Source: Evansella caseinilytica (lineage in GTDB: Bacteria; Bacillota; Bacilli; Bacillales; Salisediminibacteriaceae). Taken from it: 64,000 nucleotides of DNA. Below, in pieces: positions 1-8,795 of the stretch (position 1 is the stretch's first letter; each line of letters opens with the position of its first letter). The position numbers and the translations under genes are program-made. The DNA is taken from assembly GCF_900107275.1 (NCBI RefSeq), contig NZ_FNPI01000015.1:83417-147416 (forward strand), in the 5' to 3' direction. A model generated the notes under the pieces. The model did not search any database and was not told the DNA's origin. It saw nothing but the letters and a program-made list of their open reading frames with translations.

Positions 1-1
1 T

Positions 2-832
2 TTCGGAGAAGGCATGACATCGTATGTGCTGATGGATTTACGTCACCTCGGCGAGCAAAAAATCATGGAACGATTACCGCAGGTACGGGAATTGGCAATG
101 GAATTTGAAGGGGTCGACATCATTAAAGAGCCTGTTCCAATCCGACCGAGCTGTCATTATATGATGGGCGGTATCCATGTCACTGATCATGAAACCTGCA
201 GCACGCCGATCGACGGTATTCACGCGGCAGGGGAATGTTGTTCTGTTTCCATTCATGGGGCTAACCGCCTGGGCGGCAACTCGGTGGCTGACGTCGTTTT
301 TTACGGGAAATACGCCGGACTTGGGGCAAAAGCGTCGGCAAAGCGCCGCCAGCTTGGAAATGCGCAAAGGCTCGCAGGAGAAACAGCCAAATGGGAACAA
401 GAGTTTCAAAGAATACGAGAGAAGCAATCCGGAATCAGCATGTTTGATATCCGTAACAGACTGGCAGAAACAATGTGGTATAACGTCGGGATATTCCGAA
501 CCGAGCAGGACATGAAAAAAGCGTACGACACCATCAATCAGCTCATCAACGAGTATGAGGATGCTTACGCCGGCGATCCTGCGGAGAAATACAACATGGC
601 ATTCATTAATTATGTGGAGCTTGGAAACATGTTAAAGCTGGCGAAAGCAATCACTTTGGGTGCCATTCACCGTAAGGAAAGCAGAGGTTCTCATTCCAGA
701 GCGGATTATCCTGCTCGTGACGATGCCAATTTCCTCCGACACACGCTGGTTTATAAGGACGGGGAAAATTATCGACATGAATATTTGCCGGTAACGATTA
801 CAAAATATCAACCGGAGGAGCGGAAATACTGA
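2..832 (+). CDS. Fumarate reductase/succinate dehydrogenase flavoprotein subunit (5'-truncated by window)
   Basis: C-terminal part of an FAD-linked SdhA/FrdA-family subunit, which interconverts succinate and fumarate at the membrane. The frame is already open at base 2, so the N-terminal FAD-binding region lies outside the window. Visible family motifs are the PSCHYMMGGI stretch (active-site His region of the flavoprotein) and HGANRLGGNSVAD, the C-terminal FAD-contact motif, followed by the helical C-terminal domain. The stop overlaps the start of the iron-sulfur subunit (TGATGG), indicating translational coupling. With the downstream iron-sulfur and CCG subunits it forms a three-gene complex without a cytochrome b anchor, so it is the non-classical (SdhABE/MfrABE) type. 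The reaction direction cannot be told from sequence. Confidence 0.9.
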   Translation, partial: FGEGMTSYVLMDLRHLGEQKIMERLPQVRELAMEFEGVDIIKEPVPIRPSCHYMMGGIHVTDHETCSTPIDGIHAAGECCSVSIHGANRLGGNSVADVVFYGKYAGLGAKASAKRRQLGNAQRLAGETAKWEQEFQRIREKQSGISMFDIRNRLAETMWYNVGIFRTEQDMKKAYDTINQLINEYEDAYAGDPAEKYNMAFINYVELGNMLKLAKAITLGAIHRKESRGSHSRADYPARDDANFLRHTLVYKDGENYRHEYLPVTITKYQPEERKY

Positions 833-1785
833 TGGAAAAAATCTCTTGCAAAATCAAACGATTCAATGGATCGGAAGCATGGTACCAGGAGTATGAGGTG
901 CCGTATGAAAAAGGAAAAACAATTTTATGGCTTCTGACAACAATTCGGGAAGAACAGGATCCGACGTTGAATTTCACTTCTGCATGCCGCCATGCGATTT
1001 GCGGTAGCTGTGCCGTTCGGATCAACGGCAATGCGTTTTTGGCCTGTAACACGCCGCTGGACGAAGTCATCGAAACGTTCGATACGATGACGCTAACCTT
1101 TGAACCGCTGCAAAACTTTGAAGTAGTGAAAGATTTGGTAATCGTCTGGGAACCAAAGATGGAAAAAATGAAGAAGGTAAAGCCGTGGCTTGAGCCGACA
1201 GCCAACGGCAGCAAAGAAACAGGGTTCCTGCAAACCGAGGAAGAATTTCATCAAATTGCCGCGCCGACCGACTGTATTTTATGCGGTGTTTGTGCCTCGG
1301 AATGTAATCAGCTGACGGTGAATCAGGATGGATACCTTGAACCGTTTATCTTGAACAGAGCGTACCGGTTTGCTGTCGATTCCCGGGACGGATCACCGGA
1401 AGAGCATCTCCGTCCTGTCCTGGAGAATGAATTGTGGAAATGCCTGCACTGTATGCAGTGCGTCTCCAAATGTCCAAAATCAATTCCGCTGACAGATGAA
1501 ATTGCTTATTTGCGATCGGAAACAATGAAAATGGGTGAAATGAACAATCAGGGGGCCAAGCATGCTTATGCTTTCCATGATGACGTCAAGAAGAAAGGCC
1601 GCCTGAACGAAACGATGCTTCCAATTAAAACGGATGGGCTTGTGCACACAGCAATGACGAAGGTGCCGTTTGCTCTGCGGATGATCAAAAAGGGTAAAAT
1701 CAATCCGTTCCATTTCCCGAAAGAAGTCGAAGGGATTGCCGGCGTCCGGGCATTGTACGAATATGCTAAGGAGGTAAAAGACTGA
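832..1785 (+). CDS. Fumarate reductase/succinate dehydrogenase iron-sulfur subunit
   Basis: 317-residue SdhB/FrdB-type electron transfer subunit passing electrons between the flavoprotein and quinone. The N-terminal ferredoxin fold carries the 2Fe-2S ligands C52, C57, C60 and C72 (ACRHAICGSCAVR then ACNTP). The C-terminal part has two four-Cys groups, C148/C151/C154/C158 and C204/C207/C210/C214 (CLHCMQCVSKCPK), where classical SdhB has a group with only three of the four Cys plus an isolated Cys. This fits subunits that work with a CCG-domain partner. It is longer than the usual ~240-260-residue B subunit, with a ~60-residue tail after the last cluster. It overlaps both neighbours by one base, so A, B and E are one operon. 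Confidence 0.9.
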   Translation: MEKISCKIKRFNGSEAWYQEYEVPYEKGKTILWLLTTIREEQDPTLNFTSACRHAICGSCAVRINGNAFLACNTPLDEVIETFDTMTLTFEPLQNFEVVKDLVIVWEPKMEKMKKVKPWLEPTANGSKETGFLQTEEEFHQIAAPTDCILCGVCASECNQLTVNQDGYLEPFILNRAYRFAVDSRDGSPEEHLRPVLENELWKCLHCMQCVSKCPKSIPLTDEIAYLRSETMKMGEMNNQGAKHAYAFHDDVKKKGRLNETMLPIKTDGLVHTAMTKVPFALRMIKKGKINPFHFPKEVEGIAGVRALYEYAKEVKD

Positions 1786-2669
1786 TGAAATATGCGTTTT
1801 TTCCAGGATGTACGTTGGAATCGGCGGCGGAAGAGCTGATGATTTCCACAAAAAAGGTGGCATCTGCTTTAGGCATTGAATTGATCGAATTGAACGGCTG
1901 GACATGCTGCGGAGCAAGTCATATCCAGGACGTGGATGATTTCCTCGCCACTTCCATTAACGCCCGTAACATCGCCCTAGCGGAAGAGCTTGGGGTCGAC
2001 AAGCTGTTGACGGTCTGCAACACATGTACATTGATGCTGCGGACATCAAAATTAAAGATGGACAAAAATGAAAAATTAAACACCAAAGTAAACACAGGCT
2101 TAAATAACATTGGCCTTGAATACAAAGGTACGGTGGAAGTGACCCATTTGCTGTGGGCTTTAATTGAAGACTATGGGTTGGAAAATTTGAAAAAAACGGT
2201 GAGGGTTCCCCTGAAAGGGCTGAAGGTGGCAAACTTTTATGGGTGCCATATTCTGATGCCGCCTAACATCATGGGCTTTGAAAATCACATGAATCCGCGG
2301 TCTATGGAGCTTGTTGCCGAAGCGCTGGGAGCGGAGTGTGTCGACTTTGATCAGCGCCTTGGCTGTTGCGGATTTCATGCGGTTTTTCCGGCACAAAAGG
2401 AAGTCATGAATATGACGGGAATCAACTGCTTATCTCCTAAAGATGCAGGGGCGGATTGCATCGTAACCCCTTGTCCGTTGTGCCAGATGCAGCTTGACGC
2501 CTATCAGCCTGACGCTCAAAAAGGCTTTAATGAGGATATTACAATGCCAATCCTTCATTTACCGCAATTGATCGGACTGGCATTAGGATTCAGCCCGGAA
2601 GAACTGGCGATTAACAGACATGTGGTTGATGCGATTCCAGCGTTAAGCAAAGGTTTCTTACCGGTATAG
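1785..2669 (+). CDS. CCG-domain subunit (SdhE/MfrE/HdrB-like) of the fumarate reductase complex
   Basis: 294-residue protein with two cysteine-rich CCG domains as in heterodisulfide reductase subunit B. The first has C9, C41-C42-G (GWTCCGASH), C78 and C81 (CNTC). The second has a Cys in FYGCH, then GCCGFH, and a final CPLC pair. In SdhE/MfrE-type complexes this subunit replaces the cytochrome b anchor and docks the enzyme to the membrane or quinone. No transmembrane segment is visible, as expected for this type. The start overlaps the iron-sulfur gene stop (TGATGA). It could be mistaken for a glycolate oxidase or HdrB subunit, but its place directly after sdhA and sdhB homologues makes the SdhE role much more likely. 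Confidence 0.85.
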   Translation: MKYAFFPGCTLESAAEELMISTKKVASALGIELIELNGWTCCGASHIQDVDDFLATSINARNIALAEELGVDKLLTVCNTCTLMLRTSKLKMDKNEKLNTKVNTGLNNIGLEYKGTVEVTHLLWALIEDYGLENLKKTVRVPLKGLKVANFYGCHILMPPNIMGFENHMNPRSMELVAEALGAECVDFDQRLGCCGFHAVFPAQKEVMNMTGINCLSPKDAGADCIVTPCPLCQMQLDAYQPDAQKGFNEDITMPILHLPQLIGLALGFSPEELAINRHVVDAIPALSKGFLPV

Positions 2670-2700
2670 CATCTGTTTGTACTGCGAGGTGGAAGAGATC

Positions 2701-3018
2701 ATGGACTATGTTTATGAAAAACGGGTCAAACTGGCAGGCAGTGTGAATAAAGGATTGCTTTGTGTTCTAAATATCACCGATGACTGGATTCATGACCAGT
2801 ACGGGGAAAGCTATATTCATCACGGCACGATTTACTCCAGCACCGTACCGTTTCATCCGCAATCGACATTCATCACCGGGTATTTTCAGGATGATGAGAC
2901 GGAAAAATGGATCAAAGTAACGAACGGGGTTGCGCAATTGCATTCCGATAGCAAGGACAGTGGGTGGAGAGACAGACTGGAACCCTTTTTGGCGATTGAG
3001 TTCATGAAGGAAGTCTGA
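2701..3018 (+). CDS. Hypothetical protein downstream of fumarate reductase operon
   Basis: 105-residue protein with no family I recognise. ATG 2701 is chosen because GAGGTGG sits 8 bases upstream. The upstream in-frame TTG at 2677 has no ribosome binding site. The protein is soluble, aromatic and acidic (ITDDWIHDQYGESYIHHGT), with no signal peptide or membrane segment. It starts 31 bases after the CCG subunit gene and ends before a terminator-like hairpin, so it is probably the last gene of the fumarate reductase operon. Function unknown. Confidence 0.6.
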   Translation: MDYVYEKRVKLAGSVNKGLLCVLNITDDWIHDQYGESYIHHGTIYSSTVPFHPQSTFITGYFQDDETEKWIKVTNGVAQLHSDSKDSGWRDRLEPFLAIEFMKEV

Positions 3019-3022
3019 TGAT

Positions 3023-3058
3023 GAACCGGTTCGCCTTAATGGTGGACCGGTTCTTTCC
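3023..3058 (+). terminator. Rho-independent terminator-like hairpin after fumarate reductase operon
   Basis: The arms GAACCGGTTCGCC and GGTGGACCGGTTC pair with two mismatches around a short TTAAT loop and are followed by TTTCC. The T tract is short, so termination may be partial. Confidence 0.5.
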
Positions 3059-3253
3059 ATTGGCAAATGATGTTTTCTTTACTGGGTCTTCATGACCGGT
3101 ACGATCAGCATGGGCTGTGTCGACCAAAACGAGCGGCAGCATTTTTCAACCTGTAAAGACTACATGCACCTGTGATAGAATGGTGGGAGCGCTATTTTGG
3201 ATTTATCCAAAGTACAGGAACTTGACATGACATCATGAAGGTGAGTGGAAGCA

Positions 3254-4855
3254 TTGCTGAGAAGAAGGTACAAGCTGCGTACTATCATAATTTTTCTTGT
3301 GATCGTCGTTGTTTCTATGTCGCTGCTGTTTACAGATTTACTCGTAACGAGAAGCGTTGGCGAAAATATCATGATCGATCAGGAGGAAAAAGCGTTGATG
3401 GCAGCAAGAATTGTTGCCAATTCAGAAATAGTACAAAGAGGACTGACGGAGAAAAAATCAGAGGAAGTACAGCGATATGCCAACGAGATCCTTGCCGCAA
3501 CGGATGTGCTGTTTGTTGTCGTCATGGATATGAACGCCATTCGATACTCCCATCCTAATCCGGAAAAGGTGGGGAAATCATTTGAAGGCGGAGATGAAGT
3601 GGATGCTCTGAAAGGGCAGGAGTACAGCTCGATTGGAACAGGAACGCTGACGACCTCCTTACGTTCATTTACACCTGTGGTAAATGAAAACAATGAACAA
3701 ATAGGCGTCGTCGCCGTTGGAATCTCGCTGGAGCATGTCGAACAGACTTTAAATCGAAGCCATCGAAATGTGATTATCGGCTCGCTATTCGGAATACTAA
3801 TAGGAGTTATCGGCGCCGTTTTGATTGCCCATTACATTAAAAAAATATTGTACGGATTAGAGCCGTTTACGATTGCTAAAACCTTCGAAGAGCGAAATAC
3901 AATGCTACAGTCGGTTCATGAAGGAATCATTGCCGTAGATAAAGACGCAAAAATAACCCTTGTGAATAAAACAGGGCTAAGGCTGTTTGCAAAAGCCGGT
4001 CTGAAAGAAGATCCGATCGGTATGGAAATTACGGAGTATATGCCGCCAACAAGATTGGATCGCGTGTTAAAAACAGGGAAGCCGGAACGGAATGAAGAGA
4101 TGGAATTTAACGGAATATCCTTTTTGGTTAACCGTGTTCCGCTCGTTGTAGATAAGCAAATTATCGGCGCCATATCAACATTCAGGGATAAAACGGAAGT
4201 AAACGAGCTGGCCAAGCAGTTGACCGGCGTGAAAGGGTATGCCGAAGCGCTCCGTGCCCAATCCCATGAAGTCATGAACAAGCTCCACGTCATACTAGGC
4301 ATGGTCAGAAACGAAGCTTATGATGAATTGAATTCCTACATCCTGCAGTTAGTTAACCATAAAAACAATGAAATCGGATTAGTGTCGAAAAACATGAAGG
4401 ATCCAGTGCTGGCCGGTTTTATCATTGGCAAGCTCAGTCATGCCAGGGAAAACGGCATTAAATTGAAGTTTATCAACGAGACAGAGCTACCAGCTCCTGC
4501 GTCGGCGGATACTTCCCATGATATCATTACCATTCTCGGGAATCTGATCGACAATGCTGTTGAAGCATTAGCAGACAGCGAGGTGAAAAAAATTGAGGTG
4601 AAGCTGTCTTATTCAGAAAATCAGCTAACGATGCGTGTGGAAGATACCGGTAGGGGAATCAAGCGCGGACAATTGGCTGATATATTCGAAAAAGGCTTCT
4701 CAACAAAAGGAGAACATCGGGGCTACGGCTTATATTTAGTGAGAAAAAGTATCGATAAACTTGGCGGCAGTCTGTTAATTGATTCTTTTTATGGGGAAGG
4801 AACCGTTTTTAACGTTGAAATACCTTATGAAGCTGAGGTGGACGCTGTTGATTAA
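3254..4855 (+). CDS. C4-dicarboxylate/citrate-type sensor histidine kinase (DcuS/CitA/MalK family)
   Basis: 533-residue membrane sensor kinase. Order: transmembrane helix 1 (about 9-30), a ~140-residue extracytoplasmic PAS/Cache domain containing the RYSHPN segment typical of CitA/DcuS ligand sites, transmembrane helix 2 (about 173-195), a cytoplasmic PAS domain, a SPOB-like H-box with His338 (QSHEVMNKLHVILG), and an HATPase domain with N (NLIDNAVEAL), DTGRGI and GYGLYLV boxes. TTG 3254 is preferred because AAGGTGA lies 9 bases upstream. GTG 3245 abuts that site. It overlaps the regulator gene. Directly upstream of a malic enzyme and a 2-hydroxycarboxylate transporter, it most resembles B. 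subtilis MalK (YufL), a malate sensor. The ligand is inferred from context. Confidence 0.88.
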   Translation: MLRRRYKLRTIIIFLVIVVVSMSLLFTDLLVTRSVGENIMIDQEEKALMAARIVANSEIVQRGLTEKKSEEVQRYANEILAATDVLFVVVMDMNAIRYSHPNPEKVGKSFEGGDEVDALKGQEYSSIGTGTLTTSLRSFTPVVNENNEQIGVVAVGISLEHVEQTLNRSHRNVIIGSLFGILIGVIGAVLIAHYIKKILYGLEPFTIAKTFEERNTMLQSVHEGIIAVDKDAKITLVNKTGLRLFAKAGLKEDPIGMEITEYMPPTRLDRVLKTGKPERNEEMEFNGISFLVNRVPLVVDKQIIGAISTFRDKTEVNELAKQLTGVKGYAEALRAQSHEVMNKLHVILGMVRNEAYDELNSYILQLVNHKNNEIGLVSKNMKDPVLAGFIIGKLSHARENGIKLKFINETELPAPASADTSHDIITILGNLIDNAVEALADSEVKKIEVKLSYSENQLTMRVEDTGRGIKRGQLADIFEKGFSTKGEHRGYGLYLVRKSIDKLGGSLLIDSFYGEGTVFNVEIPYEAEVDAVD

Positions 4856-5555
4856 TGTACTGATATTAGATGATGATCCGATGGTGGCTGAATTCAATAA
4901 GCGCTACCTGGAAGAAGTAGAAGGGTTTATGTTGACAGGGATCGCCGATTCGGTTAACAGCGCGCTGGAAATCATTGAAAAAGCCCCAGTCGATTTAATC
5001 TTGCTGGACATTTACATGGCCGGAAAAAACGGTCTGGAGCTATTAAAATATATAAGGGAAACAGGGCAGCAAAAAATAGATGTCATCCTTATTACTGCCG
5101 CTGCCGATGCGGAATCCATCCAAACCGCGCTGAGACTCGGGGCAATCGATTATATTATAAAGCCGTTTGAATTTGAAAGGTTCCGCCATTCCCTGCTAAA
5201 GTATAAGGAAAAATTTTATTTGTTAAATAAACAGGAGACATTAAATCAGGAAGAATTGGACAAAAAGATATTCCATCAAGAAAGCAAAGCGGTTACTGCG
5301 CTGCCGAAAGGACTGTCTCAATGCACCTTGAAAACGATTGTTGCGATCATTGAACAGTATAAAGACGCCCCGTTTTCTACGGAAGAAATTGCGGAAAGAA
5401 GTAATATCTCCCGGGTGTCTGTGAGAAAGTACTTGAAATTTATGAGCGATATTGGTGTTCTTGGGGAGCGAATGACATACGGCCCGGTCGGCAGGCCAAC
5501 GTATCTGTATGTATTCAGGCCGTCACGCAGTACGCTCCTGTCCAAATTTTTGTAA
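4848..5555 (+). CDS. Response regulator of the CitB/DcuR/MalR family
   Basis: 235-residue partner of the upstream kinase. The receiver domain shows the acidic pocket D8-D10, phospho-acceptor D54 (ILLDIYM) and the KPFE lysine loop. After a linker, the C-terminus carries an HTH (STEEIAERSNISRVSVRKYL) as in DcuR/CitB/MalR regulators. TTG 4848 is chosen: it follows GAGGTGG at the usual distance, overlaps the kinase stop and gives the standard MINVLILDDDP N-terminus. It probably activates the downstream malic enzyme and transporter genes, as MalR does in B. subtilis. That role is inferred from synteny. Confidence 0.88.
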   Translation: MINVLILDDDPMVAEFNKRYLEEVEGFMLTGIADSVNSALEIIEKAPVDLILLDIYMAGKNGLELLKYIRETGQQKIDVILITAAADAESIQTALRLGAIDYIIKPFEFERFRHSLLKYKEKFYLLNKQETLNQEELDKKIFHQESKAVTALPKGLSQCTLKTIVAIIEQYKDAPFSTEEIAERSNISRVSVRKYLKFMSDIGVLGERMTYGPVGRPTYLYVFRPSRSTLLSKFL

Positions 5556-5587
5556 TATTTGATCAAAAAGGAAATGCGGAGCAATGC

Positions 5588-5757
5588 GACGAAAATGAAA
5601 TGTGAAAATGACGGGATAACGGAGCAAATCGACGGAATGAAATGTGAAAATGACGGGAAAAAACTTCATTTCGGCGGAATCCCTGATCAAAACGACAGGA
5701 AAAAGTCAAAAACAGGCGGAATTCCTGACCAATCAATCGGCGTTTTTCGAATTTGTT
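5588..5757. repeat. 21-bp-period degenerate array (GACGGGAA-type), copy 1
   Basis: After the regulator stop, units headed by GAC/GGC-GGAA occur at 5588, 5610, 5631, 5652, 5673, 5694 and 5715, i.e. every 21 bases after the first 22-base step. Two units share the tail ATGAAATGTGAAAAT. The same unit type and period recur at 51355-51501. An open frame (5559-5798) runs through only because 21 is a multiple of three. It has no ribosome binding site and is not called as a gene. Confidence 0.75.
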
Positions 5758-5796
5758 CCGCAAGTATAATGATGGTCGTTTCCCTTTTTATGTACT

Positions 5797-5824
5797 AAAA
5801 AGCAGCCACCGGCTGCTTTTTTTA
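5797..5824 (+). terminator. Rho-independent terminator
   Basis: Perfect stem AGCAGCC/GGCTGCT around an ACC loop, followed by a seven-T run and preceded by A's, so it may work in both directions. It closes the kinase-regulator operon and its trailing repeat array. Confidence 0.9.
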
Positions 5825-5875
5825 ATTACAAAATCTTTTTTTATTTACGAAATATTTCATAAAATTTTCACATTT
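5825..5875 (+). promoter_or_regulatory. AT-rich upstream region of malic enzyme, candidate MalR site
   Basis: Three similar stretches, ATTACAAAAT, ATTTACGAAAT and ATTTCATAAAAT, follow one another between the terminator and the cre box. Their place fits activator sites for the upstream response regulator, but the match to a known MalR box is not established. Confidence 0.3.
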
Positions 5876-5901
5876 CTTATGATGAAACAGAAGTTTTTAT
5901 G

Positions 5902-5915
5902 TGTAAGCGATTACA
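5902..5915 (+). promoter_or_regulatory. cre box (CcpA catabolite repression site)
   Basis: TGTAAGCGATTACA matches the cre consensus TGWAANCGNTNNCA at every defined position. It lies 20 bases before the malic enzyme start, a position where bound CcpA would repress, so malate catabolism is probably shut down by preferred sugars. Confidence 0.8.
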
Positions 5916-5935
5916 CGACTAGGGGGAGAATGGTG

Positions 5936-7135
5936 ATGGAAGTAAAAAATTTGAAGGATGAAGCGCTCAAAATTCACCGGGACAATATTGGCAAAATTGA
6001 AATAATGAGCAAGCTGGATATTAAGGACAGCAGCGATTTAAGCCTTGTTTACACTCCAGGGGTAGGAGATGTATGCAAGGCGATTGTCAAAAACCCGGGT
6101 GAAATGAACCGGCTCACCGCCAGAGGAAATATGGTGGGAGTGGTGACAGACGGGACTGCGGTACTCGGCTTAGGGGATATCGGTCCGATGGCGGCAATGC
6201 CTGTTATGGAAGGAAAGTGCATGTTGTTTAAGAAATTTGCGGGGATTGATGCCTTTCCGATTTGTCTGGACAGCAGGGATGTAGACGAAATCGTTCATAT
6301 TGTAAAAGCGCTTCAGCCTACTTTTGCCGGAATTAATTTAGAGGATATTTCAGCACCACGCTGCTTCGAGATCGAAGCGCGGCTGAAGCAGGAGCTTAAC
6401 ATCCCTGTTTTTCATGACGATCAACACGGTACGGCGATCGTTGTACTGGCAGCCTTGATCAACGCACTGAAGCTTGTTGGAAAGAACAGGAATCTTGCCA
6501 GGATTGTGATTAACGGAGCCGGAGCAGCGGGAATATCCATTGCCGACTTATTGCTGGAAGCAGGATTTTCCGACATTACCCTCGTGAGCCTGGAAGGGGT
6601 TGTCCGCAAGGGAGAAAACTGGTTGAATGCCGGACAGATGAGGATTGCCGAGAGAACGAACCTCCGCAGCGTCGGGGGAACCCTGGGAGATGTGATCGCG
6701 GATGCCGATGTTTTTATCGGTGTCTCCGGGCCGGCGGCGTTGAAAGCGGCGCATCTGAAAAAAATGGCAAAAGATCCTGTTGTATTTGCACTGGCTAATC
6801 CAATCCCGGAAATTTATCCGGAAGAAGCTCTGGCTGCCGGCGCTGCGATAGTCGGAACAGGCCGTTCCGATTATCCGAATCAGGTGAATAATCTGCTGGC
6901 TTTTCCGGGAATTTTTCGTGGAGTCTTGGACGCCGGTGCCACGGACATCACAGTCGATATGAAAATTGCGGCAGCGAATGCCATCGCACAAATGATTTCC
7001 AAAAAACAGCTTGCTCCAGATTATATTATTCCGGATGCGCTGAATCAAGACGTTTCCGTTGCTGTTGCGAAAGCAGTTGCTGACACAGCGAATAAAACAG
7101 AAAAAAAGCAGGCGGAGAAAAGTTCTGTTTCCTGA
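5936..7135 (+). CDS. NAD(P)-dependent malic enzyme (oxaloacetate-decarboxylating)
   Basis: 399-residue short-form malic enzyme converting malate to pyruvate and CO2 with reduction of NAD(P). Visible motifs: YTPGVGDVCKAI, DGTAVLGLGDIGPMAAMPVMEGK, FAGIDAFPICLD (metal and substrate region), FHDDQHGTAIV and the Rossmann loop INGAGAAGISIA; the C-terminus has ANPIPEI. The length matches B. subtilis YtsJ/MalS-type enzymes. ATG 5936 is chosen because AGGGGGAG sits 7 bases upstream; in-frame ATG 5930 and GTG 5933 are too close to that site. It lies between the malate-type two-component system and the transporter, so it likely feeds imported malate into pyruvate. The C-terminus ends in a Lys-rich tail. 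Cofactor preference is not resolved. Confidence 0.92.
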   Translation: MEVKNLKDEALKIHRDNIGKIEIMSKLDIKDSSDLSLVYTPGVGDVCKAIVKNPGEMNRLTARGNMVGVVTDGTAVLGLGDIGPMAAMPVMEGKCMLFKKFAGIDAFPICLDSRDVDEIVHIVKALQPTFAGINLEDISAPRCFEIEARLKQELNIPVFHDDQHGTAIVVLAALINALKLVGKNRNLARIVINGAGAAGISIADLLLEAGFSDITLVSLEGVVRKGENWLNAGQMRIAERTNLRSVGGTLGDVIADADVFIGVSGPAALKAAHLKKMAKDPVVFALANPIPEIYPEEALAAGAAIVGTGRSDYPNQVNNLLAFPGIFRGVLDAGATDITVDMKIAAANAIAQMISKKQLAPDYIIPDALNQDVSVAVAKAVADTANKTEKKQAEKSSVS

Positions 7136-7413
7136 ACGGTGTTTTGATCAGGGAGCTGTAGCCGCTTGCTTCGAACGTGTTTTTTCAACGAGATAAAGTA
7201 TCCTGTGGGAGCGGAAATTTCCGTTGACGAATAGAAATACCGACGGGCGTCGCGGAAATTCTTCCGCTGCTTCAAGGAGATGTATTTTGCTTAAGCTGCG
7301 CGGAGAAAATAGAACGTGTTTTTAAAAGTAGTGATCGCAGCGGAAAGCGGCAATCTTTCACAATTGACATGGCGGACGCAGCGCAAACGTGAATATGAAA
7401 GGAGAAGGGTGTA

Positions 7414-8739
7414 ATGGCTGAAGCGGTGAAAAAAATAATAACTGCGAGTGAAAAGAAAAGTACAGTATATAAGCTGAGACCAATCTCAGAGACAAAAATT
7501 TTCAATATCCCTGTCATTGGTTTCGCCGTGTTTTTAGTGTTGACGATTATCAGTGTATATACGGGTAACCTTCCGGGAGGCATGATCGGCAGCCTGTTGG
7601 TAATGATTGTGTTTGGCGAGGCGCTTGGCTGGATCGGTGATCGGACACCGATCGTGAAGAGCTTCTTGGGAGGTGGGGCCATCATCGCTATTTTTGGATC
7701 CGCTTACATGGTCTACAGCGGTATTTTACCTGAAGCAGTTTCCGCCTCTGTCAACGATTTTATGACAACCGGCGGTTTTCTCGACTTCTATATTGCAGCG
7801 TTAATAACCGGAAGCATTCTTGGAATGGACTCGAAAGTGTTAGTGAAGATCGGTGCGCGGTATTTTCTTCCGATCATTGGTGCGGTTGTCGGCGCTGCCC
7901 TGATTGCAGGTATTGTCGGACTTCTGCTCGGTTTTACCTTGCGGGATGCGATTTTAGTCATCACGTTGCCGATTATGGGCGGCGGCATGGGGGCAGGAGC
8001 GGTTCCGATGGCGCAGGTGTATTCGGAATTTCTCGGACATTCGCCAAGCTACTACATTTCCATGCTTGTACCGGCGTTGGCACTCGGGAATGTGTTTGCC
8101 ATCATCTTTGCAAGTTTGCTGAATAAGCTTGGAAATAAAATACCTTCTTTAACAGGAAACGGCCAGTTGATTAAAGGAATGGAAATTGAGAAGAGTGAAG
8201 CGAAGTTTGATGTTCAAAAGATCGGTGTAGGGTTGTTGATTGCGCTGCTGTTCTTTGCCACGGGTCAAATTCTCGGCAGCGTGATTCCGCTGCATCCGTA
8301 TGCGATCATGATCATTCTCGTGGCTGTGGCCAAAATTTTTCATCTTGTTCCGAAAAGCATTGTTGCCGGGGCGAGCCAATGGTATCATTTTGTGGCGAAA
8401 ACGTTCACATTTGCGTTGTTATTTGGAATCGGCGTTGCTTATACAGATTTGAGCGCGGTGTTGAGTGCTTTGAGCCTACAATACGTCCTTATTGTTGCCG
8501 GGGTGGTGACAGGTGCTGTTTTAGGTGCAGCCATTGTCGGAAAGCTTGTCGGCTTTTATCCGATCGAATCAGCGATTACCGCCGGACTATGCATGGCGAA
8601 TATGGGTGGTACAGGGGATGTGGCCGTTTTATCCGCATCCAACAGAATGCAGATGATGCCCTTTGCGCAAATAGCCTCAAGGCTCGGCGGGGCATTGATT
8701 CTGCTGATCTCCGGATTGATCATACCGTTGTTTTTATAG
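7414..8739 (+). CDS. 2-hydroxycarboxylate (malate/citrate) transporter, CitS/MaeN/CimH family
   Basis: 441-residue polytopic membrane protein of the 2HCT family, secondary carriers that take up malate or citrate with Na+ or H+. It has the two re-entrant-loop signatures GGGMGAGAVPMAQ (about 189-201) and MANMGGTGDVAVL (near 395-407), corresponding to the paired GGxG motifs of CitS. Around eleven hydrophobic helices are visible. ATG 7414 follows GAAAGGAGAAGGG closely. It is separated from the malic enzyme by 278 bases containing partly symmetric CGGAAATTTCCG sequence but no clear terminator, so co-transcription is possible. Context favours malate as substrate. Confidence 0.9.
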   Translation: MAEAVKKIITASEKKSTVYKLRPISETKIFNIPVIGFAVFLVLTIISVYTGNLPGGMIGSLLVMIVFGEALGWIGDRTPIVKSFLGGGAIIAIFGSAYMVYSGILPEAVSASVNDFMTTGGFLDFYIAALITGSILGMDSKVLVKIGARYFLPIIGAVVGAALIAGIVGLLLGFTLRDAILVITLPIMGGGMGAGAVPMAQVYSEFLGHSPSYYISMLVPALALGNVFAIIFASLLNKLGNKIPSLTGNGQLIKGMEIEKSEAKFDVQKIGVGLLIALLFFATGQILGSVIPLHPYAIMIILVAVAKIFHLVPKSIVAGASQWYHFVAKTFTFALLFGIGVAYTDLSAVLSALSLQYVLIVAGVVTGAVLGAAIVGKLVGFYPIESAITAGLCMANMGGTGDVAVLSASNRMQMMPFAQIASRLGGALILLISGLIIPLFL

Positions 8740-8752
8740 CTTGGTGGTCAGG

Positions 8753-8795
8753 GAGGTAGTTCATAAGGGGGAGAGCATCCTTGTTGAACTACCTC
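8753..8795 (+). terminator. Long hairpin after transporter gene
   Basis: GAGGTAGTTCA pairs perfectly with TGAACTACCTC, and a nested AAGG/CCTT lies in the loop. No T run follows, so it may be an mRNA 3' end stabiliser rather than an intrinsic terminator. The remaining sequence to 9041 shows no convincing gene. Confidence 0.5.

Noticed and set aside
5559..5798. 79-codon frame with DGK/CENDG repeats
   Set aside because: It arises from the 21-base repeat period; no ribosome binding site and no codon-like conservation.
7189..7265. GGAAATTTCCG/CGGAAATT symmetric sequence between malic enzyme and transporter genes
   Set aside because: Pairing is imperfect and no T run follows; not convincing as a terminator or operator.
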